Source: Streptomyces sp. NBC_01431 (GTDB taxonomy: Bacteria > Actinomycetota > Actinomycetes > Streptomycetales > Streptomycetaceae). Taken from it: a DNA stretch of 64,000 nt. The notes beneath the pieces were generated by a model, which had not been told where the DNA came from, ran no database searches, and saw only the letters and a program-made list of their open reading frames with translations. Shown piece after piece: positions 26,544-34,880 of the stretch. Position numbers and translations under genes: made by a program. Within the stretch, counting starts at the first letter, position 1; each line of letters begins with the position of its first letter. The stretch is taken from positions 5,022,001-5,086,000 of the forward strand of contig NZ_CP109496.1 of NCBI RefSeq assembly GCF_036231355.1, in the 5' to 3' direction.

Positions 26544-27788
26544 TTGGCACGGAATATCGGCAGCCGGTACACCGCCCACCAGATCCTGGGCCGCGGCAGC
26601 GCCGGCACGGTGTGGCTCGGCGACGGCCCCGAGGGCCCCGTCGCCATCAAGCTGCTGCGCGAGGACCTGGCCGCCGATCAGGAGCTGGTCGGCCGCTTCG
26701 TCCAGGAGCGCACCGCCCTGCTCGGCCTCGACCACCCCAACGTGGTGGGCGTACGCGATCTGGTGGTGGACGGAAACGACCTCGCCCTGGTCATGGACCT
26801 GATCCGGGGCACCGACGTCCGCACCCGCCTCGACCGCGAGCGCCGGCTCGCCCCCGAAGCGGCCGTCGCCATCGCGGCGGACGTCGCCGACGGACTCGCC
26901 GCGGCCCACGCGGCGGGCATCGTGCACCGGGACGTCAAGCCGGAGAACATCCTTCTGGACATGCAGGGCCCGCTGGGCCCCGGCGGCGCCCACCCCGCGC
27001 TCCTCACCGACTTCGGCGTCGCCAAGCTCATCGACACCCCGCGCCGCACCAAGGCGACGCGGATCATCGGCACCCCGGACTACCTCGCGCCGGAGATCGT
27101 CGAGGGCCTCCCGCCGCGCGCCGCGGTCGACATCTACGCCCTCGCGACGGTGCTCTACGAACTGCTCGCCGGGTTCACGCCGTTCGGCGGCGGCCACCCC
27201 GGCGCGGTGCTGCGCCGCCATGTGACCGAGACCGTGGTGCCGCTGCCCGGCATCCCCGACGAGCTGTGGCAGCTGATCGTCCAGTGCCTGGCCAAGGCCC
27301 CGGCCTCCCGGCTGCGCGCCTCCGAACTCTCGGTCCGGCTGCGCGAACTGCTCCCCCTGGTCGCGGGCATGCCCCCGCTGGACGTGGACGAGCCGGACGC
27401 CGAGGGAGCCGAGGACGAGGAGGCCTACGAGGACCCGTACCCGACGGTCCCCACCACCCCCCGCCGCGGCGCGGTCCCCCTGGTGCCCGGGGCGCAGCAC
27501 GACTCCGCCAACCGCGACACCCACACCAGCATGCGGGTGCCAGGACCCGACGAGCTGGCCGGCGGTCCGCTGGGCACCGCCCGCGCGCCCCGCCCCTCGG
27601 GCGCCCCGCGTCCCGGCTCGGCTCGCCACCGAGCCGACCAGGTCCGCAAGCGCCGCCTGGTCCTGACGACGGCCGCGGTCGCGCTGGCGGCAGCCGTCGG
27701 CGTGGGCGGCTGGCTGGCACTGAGTGACCGCTCCGACACACAGCACCCGCCGCAGGACACCAGGAACTCGGCGCCGGTCGTCCCCTAG
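26544..27788 (+). CDS. Membrane Ser/Thr protein kinase (PkaB-like)
   Basis: A 414-residue Hanks-type kinase paralogous to its upstream neighbour. Key residues are intact: the GRGSAGTVWLG loop, Lys36 in VAIKLLRED, Asp130 in IVHRDVKPENILL, Asp156 in LTDFGVAKL, and DYLAPE. A juxtamembrane Pro/Thr/Arg-rich stretch leads to one helix (about 372-392, TTAAVALAAAVGVGGWLAL) and a short extracellular tail of about 22 residues. It starts with TTG at 26544 preceded by a strong GGGAG 5 nt upstream, so translation may be modest. The position fits S. coelicolor pkaB as I recall it. Confidence 0.93.
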   Translation: MARNIGSRYTAHQILGRGSAGTVWLGDGPEGPVAIKLLREDLAADQELVGRFVQERTALLGLDHPNVVGVRDLVVDGNDLALVMDLIRGTDVRTRLDRERRLAPEAAVAIAADVADGLAAAHAAGIVHRDVKPENILLDMQGPLGPGGAHPALLTDFGVAKLIDTPRRTKATRIIGTPDYLAPEIVEGLPPRAAVDIYALATVLYELLAGFTPFGGGHPGAVLRRHVTETVVPLPGIPDELWQLIVQCLAKAPASRLRASELSVRLRELLPLVAGMPPLDVDEPDAEGAEDEEAYEDPYPTVPTTPRRGAVPLVPGAQHDSANRDTHTSMRVPGPDELAGGPLGTARAPRPSGAPRPGSARHRADQVRKRRLVLTTAAVALAAAVGVGGWLALSDRSDTQHPPQDTRNSAPVVP

Positions 27789-27836
27789 GGCGGCCCGTGA
27801 AAGGGCGGCCCGGGGAACGCCGGAGCGCGCAGCCGT

Positions 27837-27842
27837 TACGCT
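27837..27842 (+). promoter_or_regulatory. Candidate -10 element for leaderless prfB
   Basis: TACGCT ends 6 nt before the GTG start of prfB, and no ribosome-binding site lies between. A GGAAC at 27814-27818, 18 nt upstream, resembles the -35 of some ECF sigma factors, but the spacing does not fit a known consensus well. Confidence 0.4.
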
Positions 27843-27848
27843 GGACCC

Positions 27849-28955
27849 GTGGCAGTCGTCGATGTATCCGAAGAGCTGAAGTCCCTCTCCTCGACCATGG
27901 GGTCGATCGAGGCCGTCCTGGACCTCGACAAGATGCGGGCGGACATCGCCGTGCTTGAGGAGCAGGCGGCCGCCCCGTCCCTGTGGGACGACCCGGAGGT
28001 GGCGCAGAAGATCACCAGCAAGCTTTCGCACCTCCAGGCGGAGCTGCGCAAGACCGAGGCCCTGCGCGGCCGGATCGACGACCTCGCGGTGCTCTTCGAG
28101 CTCGCCGAGGAGATGGACGACCCGGACACCCGCACCGAGGCCGAGGCCGAGCTGGAGTCCGTGCGCAAGGCGCTGGACGAGATGGAGGTCCGTACCCTCC
28201 TGTCCGGCGAGTACGACGCCCGCGAGGCGCTGGTCAACATCCGCGCCGAGGCCGGCGGCGTCGACGCCTCCGACTTCGCCGAGCGCCTCCAGCGGATGTA
28301 CCTGCGCTGGGCCGAGCGGCACGGCTACAAGACCGAGGTGTACGAGACCTCGTACGCGGAAGAGGCCGGCATCAAGTCGACCACCTTCGTCGTCAGCTCG
28401 CCCTACGCCTACGGCACGCTCTCGGTGGAGCAGGGCACGCACCGCCTGGTCCGCATCTCGCCCTTCGACAACCAGGGCCGCCGCCAGACGTCCTTCGCGG
28501 GCGTCGAGGTGCTGCCGGTCGTCGAGCAGTCCGACCACGTCGAGATCGACGAGTCGGAACTGCGCATCGACGTGTACCGCGCGTCGGGCCCCGGCGGCCA
28601 GGGCGTCAACACCACGGACTCCGCGGTCCGCATCACGCACGTGCCCACCGGCATCGTCGTCTCCTGCCAGAACGAGCGCTCGCAGATCCAGAACAAGGCG
28701 AGCGCCATGAACGTCCTCCAGGCCAAGCTCCTTGAGCGCCGCCGCCAGGAGGAGCAGGCGCTGATGGACTCCCTCAAGGGCGACGGCGGCAACTCCTGGG
28801 GCAACCAGATGCGTTCGTACGTCCTGCACCCCTACCAGATGGTCAAGGACCTGCGCACCGAGTTCGAGGTCGGCAACCCGCAGGCGGTCCTCGACGGCGA
28901 GATCGACGGCTTCCTGGAAGCGGGCATCCGCTGGCGCAAGCAGCAGGAGAAGTAG
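27849..28955 (+). CDS. prfB: Peptide chain release factor 2
   Basis: A 368-residue RF2 that releases peptides at UGA and UAA. The peptidyl-tRNA hydrolysis motif GGQ is at residues 249-251 in SGPGGQGVNTTDSAVRI, and the codon-reading tripeptide SPF is in RLVRISPFD. The gene is one uninterrupted frame; the programmed +1 frameshift that autoregulates RF2 in E. coli is absent, as expected in actinobacteria. The GTG start has no Shine-Dalgarno sequence but lies 6 nt after a TACGCT hexamer, so a leaderless transcript is likely. It is followed by a strong hairpin terminator. Confidence 0.97.
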   Translation: MAVVDVSEELKSLSSTMGSIEAVLDLDKMRADIAVLEEQAAAPSLWDDPEVAQKITSKLSHLQAELRKTEALRGRIDDLAVLFELAEEMDDPDTRTEAEAELESVRKALDEMEVRTLLSGEYDAREALVNIRAEAGGVDASDFAERLQRMYLRWAERHGYKTEVYETSYAEEAGIKSTTFVVSSPYAYGTLSVEQGTHRLVRISPFDNQGRRQTSFAGVEVLPVVEQSDHVEIDESELRIDVYRASGPGGQGVNTTDSAVRITHVPTGIVVSCQNERSQIQNKASAMNVLQAKLLERRRQEEQALMDSLKGDGGNSWGNQMRSYVLHPYQMVKDLRTEFEVGNPQAVLDGEIDGFLEAGIRWRKQQEK

Positions 28956-29338
28956 TCCCGTTACGCAACCGGCGACGCCGGGTCCCGGAAAAGGGGCCCG
29001 GCGTCGTCGCGTACCGGCGGCTCGACCCGGCGGGCCGAATTCGCTGACGCAAGCGGGGACATGGGCGACTCGGCGCTTTGTCGACATCGGAACTGGGCTG
29101 CGGGAAGGGCCAGTTCCGGTCTTCTGTCACAGTCGTATTCTCGTACGCCAGGCAAGTGGGGTGATTCCGGGCATCGCGTACGCAACGACCTTGACGCCAT
29201 CTTTAAAACTGGCAAAGCTAACACGCGGCATGCGTAATTCTGGGGCGCGTGTGACAGGGGAGGGGCCCCATTGCTCCCCCGGCGTTGCCGCCCCGGACGC
29301 TGCTCCATGACGAGACAGCTACTGGGGGTAGCAAGCAG
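28956..29338. other. Intergenic region upstream of the LAXTG repeat protein
   Basis: No gene is seen in this 383-bp stretch. After the prfB terminator the sequence becomes locally less GC-rich. A TTGACG at 29191-29196 with AAAGCT 17 nt further (29214-29219) is a weak promoter candidate for the repeat-protein gene. Confidence 0.4.
28973..29006 (+). terminator. prfB terminator hairpin
   Basis: A 14-bp stem (28973-28986 with 28993-29006, one G-U pair) and a GGAAAA loop lie 17 nt after the prfB stop codon. Confidence 0.8.
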
Positions 29339-30325
29339 ATGACCAAGAACACGCGGCTCCGCGTCGCGCGGATAGCAGCCGGTGCGGTGATTGCCGCCGG
29401 CGCGTCCCTGACCGCGGCGGGTGCGGCCCAGGCCGTCGGCGGCGAGTCCGTCAACAGCGGGACCACCAACAAGGCGGCCTTCGACGCGCCTTGTGACAAC
29501 CCCACCTCTCCGATCTGCCTCACCACGGGCGGCACGGGTTCCTCCGGCGACACGTCCACCGGCACGTCCGGTGACACCACGTCGGGCACCACGGGTTCCA
29601 CGACCTCGGGTACGACGGGTTCCACCACGTCGGGCACGTCCGGTGACACCACGTCGGGCACGACGGGTTCCACGACCTCGGGCACGACGGGTTCCACGAC
29701 CTCGGGCACGACGGGTTCCACGACGTCGGGCACGACGGGTTCCACGACCTCGGGCACCACGGGTTCCACGACCTCGGGCACGACGGGTTCCACCACGTCG
29801 GGTACGACCGGTTCCACGACGTCGGGTACGACCGGTTCCACGACGTCGGGCACCACGGGTTCCACCACGTCGGGTACGACGGGTTCCACCACGTCGGGCA
29901 CCACGGGTTCCACGACCTCGGGCACGACGGGTTCCACCACGTCGGGTACGACCGGTTCCACGACGTCGGGCACCACGGGTTCCACGACCTCGGGTACCAC
30001 CGGTTCCACCACGTCCGGCACCACGGGTTCCACGACCTCGGGCACGACCGGTGACACCACCTCGGGCACCACGGGCTCGACCGGAAGCACCGGCTCCACC
30101 GGTTCGACCGGCAGCACCGGCTCCACCGCCACCTCCGGCAACACCGGCACCAACCCCGACACCCTCGGGTCGCAGCCGGTCGAGCAGGGCAAGCAGAAGG
30201 AGCAGCTGGCCGCCACCGGTGCGGGCGGGACCACGTTCCTGCTGCTCGGCGCCGCGACCATGATCGCGGGTGGCGTCGGCTTCCGCTTCATGCCGCGTCT
30301 GGTCAAGGGTCGTAACGTCGCGTAA
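29339..30325 (+). CDS. LAXTG-anchored surface protein with 21 TTSGTTGS repeats
   Basis: A 328-residue secreted protein. The signal peptide (about residues 1-32) ends AAGAAQA. A short unique region with two Cys (51 and 60) follows, then 21 tandem octapeptides TTSGTTGS spanning residues 80-247 exactly, and a (TGS) stretch. The C-terminus has the sortase signal LAATG (290-294), one hydrophobic helix and an RLVKGRN basic tail, fitting the class-E sortase sites seen in Streptomyces chaplins. The stalk would be flexible and possibly glycosylated at Thr/Ser. GGGGT lies near the ATG. Repeats 3 and 20 end in GD instead of GS. The function, whether surface spacer or adhesin, is unknown. Confidence 0.9.
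   Translation: MTKNTRLRVARIAAGAVIAAGASLTAAGAAQAVGGESVNSGTTNKAAFDAPCDNPTSPICLTTGGTGSSGDTSTGTSGDTTSGTTGSTTSGTTGSTTSGTSGDTTSGTTGSTTSGTTGSTTSGTTGSTTSGTTGSTTSGTTGSTTSGTTGSTTSGTTGSTTSGTTGSTTSGTTGSTTSGTTGSTTSGTTGSTTSGTTGSTTSGTTGSTTSGTTGSTTSGTTGSTTSGTTGSTTSGTTGDTTSGTTGSTGSTGSTGSTGSTGSTATSGNTGTNPDTLGSQPVEQGKQKEQLAATGAGGTTFLLLGAATMIAGGVGFRFMPRLVKGRNVA
29576..30079 (+). repeat. Tandem array of 21 x 24-bp units inside the surface protein gene
   Basis: The array is exactly 504 bp, in frame, each unit encoding TTSGTTGS. Units differ mainly at synonymous third positions (acc/acg, tcg/tcc, ggc/ggt), with Ser-to-Asp changes at unit ends 3 and 20 and one Thr-to-Ser in unit 3. It is prone to length change by slippage or recombination. 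It also creates a long antisense ORF with PVVPDVVE repeats that is an artefact. Confidence 0.95.
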
Positions 30326-30369
30326 GGGGTAGGCGCCAAAGGGTCCGCAACGGGCCCGGCAGCGCACGG

Positions 30370-30405
30370 GAGGGCCCCGGGTGCCATGAGGCGCCCGGGG
30401 CCCTC
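30370..30405. terminator. Bidirectional terminator between repeat protein and zinc-ribbon genes
   Basis: A 16-bp stem with one G-U pair (30370-30385 and 30390-30405) closes a 4-nt ATGA loop. It lies 44 nt after the repeat-protein stop and 21 nt beyond the stop of the convergent small gene. Confidence 0.85.
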
Positions 30406-30426
30406 TTACGTGGACGTAACCGCTGT

Positions 30427-30621
30427 TCAGACGGTCTGGTGGGCCAGCAGTGCCAGCGCTCCCACCAGCACGATCAGCATGGTCACCAGCGCCGCCGGGC
30501 TCAGCGAGCCCCACGGGTTGGTCTCCTGCTGCAAGCGCTCCCGGTTCGCCCGGCAGACCCGGCAGCGGCCCTCACTCACGGGCGCCGCGCAGTTGGCGCA
30601 CACCAATCGGTCATAGGTCAT
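30427..30621 (-). CDS. Small zinc-ribbon membrane protein
   Basis: A 64-residue protein starting MTYDRLVC at 30621, with an excellent GGAGGAGGAGA ribosome-binding site 5 nt upstream. Two CxxC knuckles, CANC (8-11) and CRVC (18-21), form a likely zinc ribbon facing the cytoplasm. They are followed by one C-terminal helix at about 41-60 (VTMLIVLVGALALLA). The larger ORF to 30657 is not supported. The protein is conserved beside ftsE in Streptomyces as I recall; its function is unknown. Confidence 0.8.
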   Translation of the reverse strand: MTYDRLVCANCAAPVSEGRCRVCRANRERLQQETNPWGSLSPAALVTMLIVLVGALALLAHQTV

Positions 30622-30856
30622 GCGCTCTCCTCCTCCCGCGCGGCGGAGCCGGCGCATAAAGCCTCAACCCGCTATCTCTCCGCTCAACGCTCAGGGAAAC
30701 GCAACCGTTCCCCCTACCACTGTGCCAGGTCCCGCGCGTTTCGGCGCGCCCCGCCTGATTCATCCCGGTCCCGCACCCGTACTCCAAGGGACATAAGGGG
30801 CATCCCCGGACGGGGCCTGCGCGGCCGAGGCCGGTTCGCGTAAGGTCACGCACACC

Positions 30857-30862
30857 TATACT
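30857..30862 (+). promoter_or_regulatory. Candidate -10 element of the ftsEX promoter
   Basis: TATACT is a near-consensus -10 lying 22 nt before the ftsE GTG. The best -35 is a poor GTTCGC at 17-nt spacing. Transcription would start around 30869. Confidence 0.5.
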
Positions 30863-30884
30863 CCCGGCCGACCCGTGGTGCACC

Positions 30885-31574
30885 GTGATCCGATTCGACA
30901 ATGTCTCCAAGACCTATCCCAAGCAGAACCGACCAGCCCTGCGGGAAGTCTCCCTCGACATCGAGAAGGGGGAGTTCGTCTTCCTCGTCGGCTCGTCCGG
31001 TTCCGGGAAGTCGACCTTCCTGAGGCTCGTCCTGCGAGAAGAGCGCGCCAGCCATGGGCAGGTGCACGTGCTCGGCAAGGACCTGGCCCGGCTCTCCAAC
31101 TGGAAGGTGCCGCACATGCGGCGCCAACTGGGCACGGTCTTCCAGGACTTCCGGCTGCTCCCCAACAAGACCGTCGCGGAGAACGTCGCGTTCGCCCAGG
31201 AGGTCATCGGCAAGCCGCGCGGCGAGATCCGCAAGGCCGTGCCGCAGGTGCTCGACCTCGTCGGGCTCGGCGGCAAGGAGGACCGCAGGCCCGGTGAGCT
31301 CTCCGGTGGTGAGCAGCAGCGCGTGGCCATCGCGCGCGCCTTCGTCAACCGGCCCATGCTGCTCATCGCGGACGAGCCGACCGGCAACCTCGACCCGCAG
31401 ACCTCCGTCGGCATCATGAAGCTGCTCGACCGGATCAACCGGACCGGCACCACCGTAATCATGGCGACCCACGACCAGAACATCGTCGACCAGATGCGCA
31501 AGCGCGTCATCGAGCTGGAGTCCGGCCGCCTCGTACGCGACCAGGCGCGCGGCGTCTACGGCTACCAGCACTGA
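30885..31574 (+). CDS. ftsE: Cell division ABC transporter ATP-binding protein FtsE
   Basis: A 229-residue ATPase of the FtsEX complex, which transmits ATP hydrolysis to peptidoglycan hydrolases at growth and division sites. The Walker A is GSSGSGKSTFL, the Q-loop lies in VFQDFRLLPNKTV, the signature is ELSGGEQQRVAIARA, the Walker B is MLLIADEPTGNLD, and the H-loop lies in MATHDQNIVDQM. The GTG start gives VIRFDNVSK, the standard FtsE N-terminus. It is followed after 46 bp by ftsX. Confidence 0.97.
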   Translation: MIRFDNVSKTYPKQNRPALREVSLDIEKGEFVFLVGSSGSGKSTFLRLVLREERASHGQVHVLGKDLARLSNWKVPHMRRQLGTVFQDFRLLPNKTVAENVAFAQEVIGKPRGEIRKAVPQVLDLVGLGGKEDRRPGELSGGEQQRVAIARAFVNRPMLLIADEPTGNLDPQTSVGIMKLLDRINRTGTTVIMATHDQNIVDQMRKRVIELESGRLVRDQARGVYGYQH

Positions 31575-31620
31575 GCGCCGTAGAGCACTCGTCGAGCACT
31601 GAAAGGCTGAAATCGTCGCC

Positions 31621-32538
31621 ATGCGCGCTCAGTTCGTTCTCTCGGAGATCGGGGTCGGTCTCCGCCGCAACCTGACCATGACGATCGCCGTCGTCGTCTC
31701 CGTCGCCCTCTCGCTGGCCCTGTTCGGCGGGACGCTGCTGATGCGGGACCAGGTCAACAGCATGAAGGACTACTGGTACGACAAGGTCAACGTCTCCCTC
31801 TTCCTGTGCAACAAGGCGGACGCCGAGAGCGTCACCCGGTGCGCCAAGGGGGCCGTGACGGCCCAGCAGAAGAAGGACATCGAGGCCGACCTCAAGAAGC
31901 TCGACATCGTCCAGAGCGTGGTGTACGAGTCGCAGGACGAGGCGTACAAGCACTACAAGGACCAGTACGGCAGCACCCCGATGGCCAGTTCCATCACGCC
32001 CGACCAGATGCCCGAGTCCTTCCGTGTCAAGCTCAAGGACCCGCAGAAGTACAAGGTGGTCGCGACCGCCTTCGCGGGCCGCGACGGCATCGAGTCGGTG
32101 CAGGACCAGCGCGGCACCCTGGACACCCTCTTCAAGATCCTCAACGGCATGAACGCGGCGGCCCTCGCGGTCATGTCGATCATGCTGATCGTCGCCGTGA
32201 TGCTGATCGTGAACACCGTGCGGGTCTCGGCGTTCAGCCGCCGCCGCGAGACCGGCATCATGCGCCTGGTGGGCGCGTCCAGCTTCTACATCCAGGCGCC
32301 GTTCATCATGGAGGCCGCGTTCGCCGGGCTGCTCGGCGGCATCGGGGCGGCCGCACTCCTCGTCCTCGCGCGGTACTTCATAATCGATCACGGCATGTCG
32401 CTGGCGCAGAACCTGAGCCTCATCAAGTTCATCGGCTGGAACGCCGTGTTGGCGAAACTCCCGCTGGTGCTCGCCTCCAGCGTCCTGATGCCCGCGGTGG
32501 CGGCCTTCCTCGCGCTCCGCAAGTACCTCAAGGTCTGA
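31621..32538 (+). CDS. ftsX: Cell division protein FtsX
   Basis: A 305-residue permease-like partner of FtsE with four membrane helices: one near residues 20-42 and three in the last 140 residues. The large extracellular loop (about 45-170) holds two Cys (C61 and C72) that may form a disulfide, and it is where actinobacterial FtsX binds hydrolases such as RipC in mycobacteria. SRRRETGIMRLVGASSFYIQ is the conserved FtsX cytoplasmic loop. It is co-transcribed with ftsE and followed by a perfect hairpin terminator. Confidence 0.97.
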   Translation: MRAQFVLSEIGVGLRRNLTMTIAVVVSVALSLALFGGTLLMRDQVNSMKDYWYDKVNVSLFLCNKADAESVTRCAKGAVTAQQKKDIEADLKKLDIVQSVVYESQDEAYKHYKDQYGSTPMASSITPDQMPESFRVKLKDPQKYKVVATAFAGRDGIESVQDQRGTLDTLFKILNGMNAAALAVMSIMLIVAVMLIVNTVRVSAFSRRRETGIMRLVGASSFYIQAPFIMEAAFAGLLGGIGAAALLVLARYFIIDHGMSLAQNLSLIKFIGWNAVLAKLPLVLASSVLMPAVAAFLALRKYLKV

Positions 32539-32558
32539 CCCCTCGTGTGACGTAAGCC

Positions 32559-32594
32559 CGGGCGCCGTAGGAGCAACACCCCCTACGGCGCCCG
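32559..32594 (+). terminator. ftsX terminator hairpin
   Basis: Perfect 13-bp arms at 32559-32571 and 32582-32594 flank a 10-nt loop. It ends 10 nt before the next gene's -10 hexamer, separating the two transcription units tightly. Confidence 0.85.
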
Positions 32595-32604
32595 AGGTGT
32601 GTCC

Positions 32605-32610
32605 TAGACT
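32605..32610 (+). promoter_or_regulatory. Candidate -10 element for the leaderless S41 protease gene
   Basis: TAGACT ends 7 nt before the ATG at 32618, with no Shine-Dalgarno sequence between, implying a leaderless mRNA. Confidence 0.5.
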
Positions 32611-32617
32611 CGGCGCC

Positions 32618-33805
32618 ATGTCGGGTCCGGACTTCTGTCCCAAGTCCCGTGGCGTGCGCCGCGGGACGGCTTTGGCCTTGGTGTTCGCGGGTGTTCTCGC
32701 GGGCGCCGCCGCGACCGACTGCCTGCCGCGCGCCGAGCGCGGCCCCGCCGCGTTACCGGCCGCCGCCGCCCTCGGCCCGAACGAAGGGCGCCCGGTCCGC
32801 GACGCGGACCGCACCGCCGAGGAGGTGTCGCGGGCCGCCGCGCGTGCCGAGGCCGACGGCAAGTCCCCCGTCCGCGCCGCCGAGGAGGCAGTGGGGCGCA
32901 GCGGAGACCGCTGGGGCGCGGTGTACGACAAGGCGCAGTACGAGCAGTACGCGGCCTCCCTCGACGGCCGCTACACCGGCGTCGGACTCTGGGTCGGGCG
33001 CACCGGCGACGGGCGGATCGAGGTCACCCGGGTGCAGAGCGGTGGGCCCGCGGCCCGCGCGGGCATCGAAGCGGGCGACGTCCTGCGCGCCGTCGACGGA
33101 TGGGCCACCGGCGGACAGCCCGTCACGGAGGTGGTCGCCCGGCTGCGCGGCGACGCGGCCGGCAGCAAGGTCGCCGTCTCGCTGCGGCGCGGCACCCGCG
33201 ACTGGAGCCGCACGCTCGACCGGGCGGTCCTCGACACCGAGGACGTCACCGTGCAGAACCTCTCCGCCAAGGCCGTGATGATCAAGGTGGCGGCCTTCAC
33301 CACCGGCTCGGGCGAGCGGGTGCGGGCCGCGGTGAGCCGGGCCCCCAAGGCCGCCGGGATCCTGCTCGACCTGCGCGGCAACAGCGGCGGTCTGGTCACC
33401 GAGGCCACCGCTGCGGCCTCCGCCTTCCTCGATGGCGGCCTGGTCGCCACGTACGACGTGCACGGCAAGCAGCGGGCGCTGTACGCGGCCGCCGGCCAGA
33501 GCACCGCGAGGCCCGTGGTCGTGCTGATCGACGGCGGCACCATGAGCGCGGCCGAACTGCTCACGGGCGCGCTTCAGGACCGCGGCAGAGCGGTCACGGT
33601 CGGCTCGCGCACCTTCGGCAAGGGCTCGGTGCAGATGCCCACCGGCCTGGCGGGCGGCTCGGTCGCCGAGCTGACCGTCGGCCACTACCGCACCCCCGCG
33701 GGCCACGGCCTCGACGGCCAGGGCATCACCCCCGACGTGCCGGTCACCGACCGGCCGCTCCAGCACGCCGAGACGGTCCTGAGCGGCCTGGGCGGCGCGT
33801 CGTAA
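32618..33805 (+). CDS. C-terminal processing protease, S41 family
   Basis: A 395-residue secreted or membrane-anchored protease. An N-terminal hydrophobic segment (about 17-37, ALALVFAGVLAGAAAT) acts as signal or anchor. A helical prodomain precedes the PDZ domain (about 110-190, with IEVTRVQSGGPAARAGIEAG DVL across the carboxylate loop). In the catalytic core, Ser lies in GGTMSAAELL and the general-base Lys in TFGKGSVQ, a Ser-Lys dyad. LDLRGNSGG is the conserved S41 strand. It is located between ftsEX and smpB, as in other Streptomyces. The substrates are unknown. Confidence 0.94.
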   Translation: MSGPDFCPKSRGVRRGTALALVFAGVLAGAAATDCLPRAERGPAALPAAAALGPNEGRPVRDADRTAEEVSRAAARAEADGKSPVRAAEEAVGRSGDRWGAVYDKAQYEQYAASLDGRYTGVGLWVGRTGDGRIEVTRVQSGGPAARAGIEAGDVLRAVDGWATGGQPVTEVVARLRGDAAGSKVAVSLRRGTRDWSRTLDRAVLDTEDVTVQNLSAKAVMIKVAAFTTGSGERVRAAVSRAPKAAGILLDLRGNSGGLVTEATAAASAFLDGGLVATYDVHGKQRALYAAAGQSTARPVVVLIDGGTMSAAELLTGALQDRGRAVTVGSRTFGKGSVQMPTGLAGGSVAELTVGHYRTPAGHGLDGQGITPDVPVTDRPLQHAETVLSGLGGAS

Positions 33806-33839
33806 ACCGCTTGCGCGGTAGTGAGAAAATGGCCGCACT

Positions 33840-34367
33840 ATGGCTAAGAACACGGGCAAGGACAAAGAGAAGGACAGCAAGCGCAAGCTCGTCGCGCAGA
33901 ACAAGAAGGCACGGCACGACTACCTCATCATCGACACCTACGAGTGCGGTCTGGTGCTGACCGGCACCGAGGTGAAGTCGCTGCGCCAGGGCCGGGCCTC
34001 GCTGGTCGACGGGTTCGTGCAGATCGACGGGGGCGAGGCCTGGCTGCACAACGTGCACGTCCCGGAGTACGCCCAGGGGACCTGGACGAACCACAGTGCG
34101 CGGCGCAAGCGGAAGCTGCTCCTGCACCGGGCCGAGATCGACAAGCTGGAGTCGAAGACGGGGGAGTCGGGTCACACGATCGTGCCCCTCGCGCTCTACT
34201 TCAAGGACGGCCGGGCCAAGATCGAGATCGCCCTGGCGAAGGGCAAGAAGGAGTACGACAAGCGGCAGACGCTGCGCGAGAAGCAGGACCGGCGCGAGAC
34301 GGACCGGGCCATCTCGGCGGTCAAGCGGAAGGAGCGGGCCAGCCTGCGGCAGCACCGAGCGGAATAG
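33840..34367 (+). CDS. smpB: SsrA-binding protein SmpB
   Basis: A 175-residue trans-translation factor that delivers tmRNA to stalled ribosomes. KARHDYLIIDTYECGLVLTG, the TEVKSLRQGRASL motif, and a basic C-terminal tail that reaches the decoding centre identify it. A Lys-rich N-terminal extension (about 20 residues) is typical of actinobacteria. No clear ribosome-binding site precedes the ATG. Its RNA partner ssrA begins 78 nt downstream, so the pair is encoded together. Confidence 0.97.
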   Translation: MAKNTGKDKEKDSKRKLVAQNKKARHDYLIIDTYECGLVLTGTEVKSLRQGRASLVDGFVQIDGGEAWLHNVHVPEYAQGTWTNHSARRKRKLLLHRAEIDKLESKTGESGHTIVPLALYFKDGRAKIEIALAKGKKEYDKRQTLREKQDRRETDRAISAVKRKERASLRQHRAE

Positions 34368-34369
34368 GC

Positions 34370-34399
34370 TGGCACCCTCGGCCGTTGGTCACGTACGAT
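34370..34399 (+). promoter_or_regulatory. Candidate ssrA promoter
   Basis: TGGCAC (34370-34375), an 18-nt spacer and TACGAT (34394-34399) lie between smpB and ssrA. Transcription would start near 34406, leaving about 39 nt to be removed by 5' processing before the mature tmRNA end. Confidence 0.4.
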
Positions 34400-34444
34400 G
34401 GGCCGTGCACCTCACAGCGGGTGCGCGTTTTGAAAAAACAACAT

Positions 34445-34811
34445 GGGGATGATCGGTTTCGACAGCGGATGTCGAAGCAGGGGAAGCGTGTCGAGGAAGC
34501 GGCAATGATCTCGTAAACCATATGTCGCAAACAATAATCGCCAACACCAAGCGCGATTCCTTCGCCCTCGCTGCCTAAGTAGCGACTTGCGAAGTGTCAG
34601 CCCGGGGCTGTTCCCGACCCGGATCCTGGCATCAGCTAGGGAACTAAACTTCTGGACCCGGTCACGGGATCCAGAAGGAAATCAAACAGTGACTGGGCCC
34701 GTCGGCGACTTGTTCGCGTGATTGCCGGGGCCGAGAAAATCGCAGCGAACTGCACACGGAGAAGCCCTGTTTTTGCACCGTTGGACGCGGGTTCGATTCC
34801 CGCCATCTCCA
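34445..34811 (+). ncRNA. ssrA: Transfer-messenger RNA (tmRNA)
   Basis: The RNA starts GGGGATGATCGGTTTCGAC and ends with the T-arm GGTTCGATTCC and CATCTCC, which pairs with the 5' end to form the tRNA-like acceptor, plus discriminator A at 34811. CCA is not fully encoded. The tag reading frame runs from resume codon GCC at 34540 to TAA at 34576-34578 and encodes ANTKRDSFALAA (12 residues), with the conserved ALAA degron. It rescues stalled ribosomes together with SmpB. The tag is shorter than the Streptomyces tag I remember. Confidence 0.97.
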
Positions 34812-34831
34812 CAATTCCCATGTTATTGATT

Positions 34832-34879
34832 GCACAGACGAAGGCCCCGCTGCTCCGGCAGCGGGGCCTTCGTCTGTGC
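34832..34879. terminator. ssrA terminator, bidirectional
   Basis: A perfect 22-bp stem (34832-34853 and 34858-34879) has a TCCG tetraloop. It is followed immediately by the stop codon of the convergent gene at 34881, so both transcripts can end here. Confidence 0.9.
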
Positions 34880-34880
34880 G

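Noticed and set aside
27849..28955. Programmed frameshift in prfB
   Set aside because: The gene is a single uninterrupted frame with no in-frame early UGA or slippery CUU-UGA site.
29576..30079. CRISPR array
   Set aside because: The 24-bp units are contiguous, in frame and without spacers; no cas genes are present.
29218..30387. Antisense ORF with PVVPDVVE repeats opposite the surface protein
   Set aside because: It is the complement of the 24-bp repeat array. It has no signal peptide or ribosome-binding site, and the sense frame has a full secretion and sortase architecture.
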